Below are positions 14,000 to 14,952 of a stretch of 14,952 bases of DNA, one piece after another. Both the position numbers and the translations under genes were made by a program. The stretch lies in contig CABTXP010000028.1 of the NCBI GenBank assembly GCA_902488815.1, positions 1-14,952 of the forward strand, read 5' to 3'. Below the pieces are notes generated by a model. That model was not told the origin of the DNA. It was given only the letters and a program-made list of their open reading frames with translations, and made no database searches. This DNA comes from an uncultured Eubacteriales bacterium (GTDB lineage Bacteria; Bacillota; Clostridia; Tissierellales; Peptoniphilaceae). The first letter of the stretch is position 1. Every line of letters begins with the position of its first letter.

Positions 14000-14505
14000 A
14001 GACACGAAAATTTGTTTTACTTTCACTTCTTACAGCTCTTGGACTTGCGGTGGGATTCTTTGAATCATTTATTCCGCTTCCTGTAATGATACCCGGTGCA
14101 AGACTGGGACTTGCAAATATTGTCGTCTTAGTCACAATTGTAAGCTTTGGCTATAAAGAAGGTCTGATAGTAGCGATATTAAAGTCCGTGTTACTTGTAC
14201 TTGTAACGGGCAGTGTGAGCTCATTTATATTTTCTTTTACCGGGACACTTCTTTCATCATTAGGCATGATATTGGCTCACAAGTTTCTTTCCAAGCAGCT
14301 TTCTTTAATCGGAATTAGTGAAATCGGATCTTTTTTACACAACTTGGGGCAAGTATTTGCGGCAATGTTTGTACTTAGAAACCCGATGATAATTTCTTAT
14401 TTTCCGTTTTTGGCGGGTCTTGGACTGTTTACAGGATATTTCGTAGGTATTAGTGCAAATTTTATTTCAAATAATTTAAAGACTGTATTAAAGGGGCAAA
14501 GATGA
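13996..14505 (+). CDS. Gx transporter family / heptaprenyl diphosphate synthase component I-like membrane protein
   Basis: The 169-aa protein is highly hydrophobic with about five membrane spans. It carries the family motif PGARLGLANIV (33-43) after a short first span and the FESFIPLP segment. The family (Pfam Hpre_diP_synt_I) is named after heptaprenyl diphosphate synthase component I, but its membrane topology resembles small substrate-binding transporter subunits; NCBI calls such proteins Gx transporters. The substrate is unknown. The start codon lies within the end of the NusG-II gene (ATGA overlap 13996-13999), and the stop overlaps the maf start in the same way (14502-14505), so all three are translationally coupled. 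No polyprenyl synthetase gene is visible before the window ends. Confidence 0.88.
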   Translation: MKTRKFVLLSLLTALGLAVGFFESFIPLPVMIPGARLGLANIVVLVTIVSFGYKEGLIVAILKSVLLVLVTGSVSSFIFSFTGTLLSSLGMILAHKFLSKQLSLIGISEIGSFLHNLGQVFAAMFVLRNPMIISYFPFLAGLGLFTGYFVGISANFISNNLKTVLKGQR

Positions 14506-14952
14506 AAAAAGTAATTTTGGCATCAAATTCGCCAAGAAGAAGAGAAATACTGGGAAAATTCATAAATTTTGAGGCGGTAACAGCTGAAGTCAAAGAAGAT
14601 AATGATTTTTATAAAAGTCCTGAGACCTTGGTTATGGCCCTCGCTTTTGAAAAGGCAAACTCAGTTGCAGCAAAACATGAAGATGCAATTGTAATAGGTG
14701 CCGATACCGTTGTAGAAATTGAGGGAGAAATTTTAGGCAAACCTAAATCACGAGAACACGCCAAGAGAATGATGGAAAAACTAAGAGGCAAATCCCACAA
14801 AGTTATTACCGGATTTTCAATCATTGATCTTTCCTCTGACAAAAAATACATGGATTATGAAGTCACTGAAGTTGTATTTAAAGATTTAAGTGACGAAGAG
14901 ATTGAAGCCTATTTAAATAAAGCCGAATACATGGACAAGGCCGGAGCTTACG
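14502..14952 (+). CDS. maf: Maf-family nucleotide pyrophosphatase (3' truncated by window edge)
   Basis: The visible 150 residues match Maf, a house-cleaning nucleoside triphosphate pyrophosphatase of about 190 residues that hydrolyses dTTP/UTP and some modified nucleotides; it was first linked to septum formation. Motifs are ASNSPRRREIL (7-17), GADTVV (66-71) with the likely catalytic Asp68, LGKPKSREHAKRMM (78-91), LRGKSHKVITGF (94-105) and the start of GAY at the window edge. ATGA overlap with the upstream membrane-protein gene indicates one operon. In many Firmicutes maf is followed by radC and mreBCD, which may lie just beyond this window. Confidence 0.95.
   Translation, partial: MKKVILASNSPRRREILGKFINFEAVTAEVKEDNDFYKSPETLVMALAFEKANSVAAKHEDAIVIGADTVVEIEGEILGKPKSREHAKRMMEKLRGKSHKVITGFSIIDLSSDKKYMDYEVTEVVFKDLSDEEIEAYLNKAEYMDKAGAY

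Overview
The window looks like chromosomal DNA from a low-GC, Gram-positive anaerobe of the Firmicutes, most likely the Tissierellia/Peptoniphilaceae group (Peptoniphilus or Anaerococcus relatives). This rests on the AT-rich sequence, strong AGGAGG ribosome-binding sites, two S-layer-homology (SLH) proteins of the type common in that group, and a NusG-domain-II / Gx-transporter / Maf operon. The genus is an inference. I see no insertion sequence, phage gene or CRISPR array.

Region 1 (1-3531) holds two tandem genes for secreted SLH-anchored surface proteins. The first is cut by the window edge and carries SHIRT repeats and a MucBP-like domain. The second has a clear signal peptide. A strong terminator follows. 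Region 2 (about 3532-4368) is an AT-rich stretch with no convincing protein gene and a tRNA-Pro(GGG) on the minus strand.

Region 3 (4286-6564) is a self-contained phaE-phaC operon for a class III polyhydroxyalkanoate (PHA) synthase. It has a candidate extended -10 promoter, a two-part inverted repeat at the predicted transcription start, and a terminator. The catalytic residues of PhaC fall at C149, D302 and H331. Region 4 (6770-9070) is a second operon with a near-consensus promoter. It encodes a 169-aa protein of unknown function and a CstA-family transporter, and ends in a 12-bp perfect terminator stem.

Region 5 (9112-11335) holds an AlkD-like DNA alkylation repair gene (minus), tRNA-Leu(CAA) with its own promoter, leader hairpin and terminator, a PPK2-type polyphosphate kinase, and a small GNAT-like acetyltransferase (minus). 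Region 6 (11403-13565) is a single-gene unit for an EF-G paralogue whose G3 motif reads DTPGY instead of DTPGH. A near-perfect catabolite-response-element match sits at its predicted transcription start. Region 7 (13601-14952) is an operon of a NusG-domain-II membrane protein, a Gx-transporter/HepT-I-like membrane protein and Maf. The genes overlap by ATGA, and the promoter geometry predicts a leaderless first message.

Several neighbouring units concern carbon and energy reserves or starvation: PHA synthase, CstA, PPK2, and possibly the EF-G paralogue under carbon control. Each has its own promoter and terminator, so any functional link between them is inferred from proximity only.
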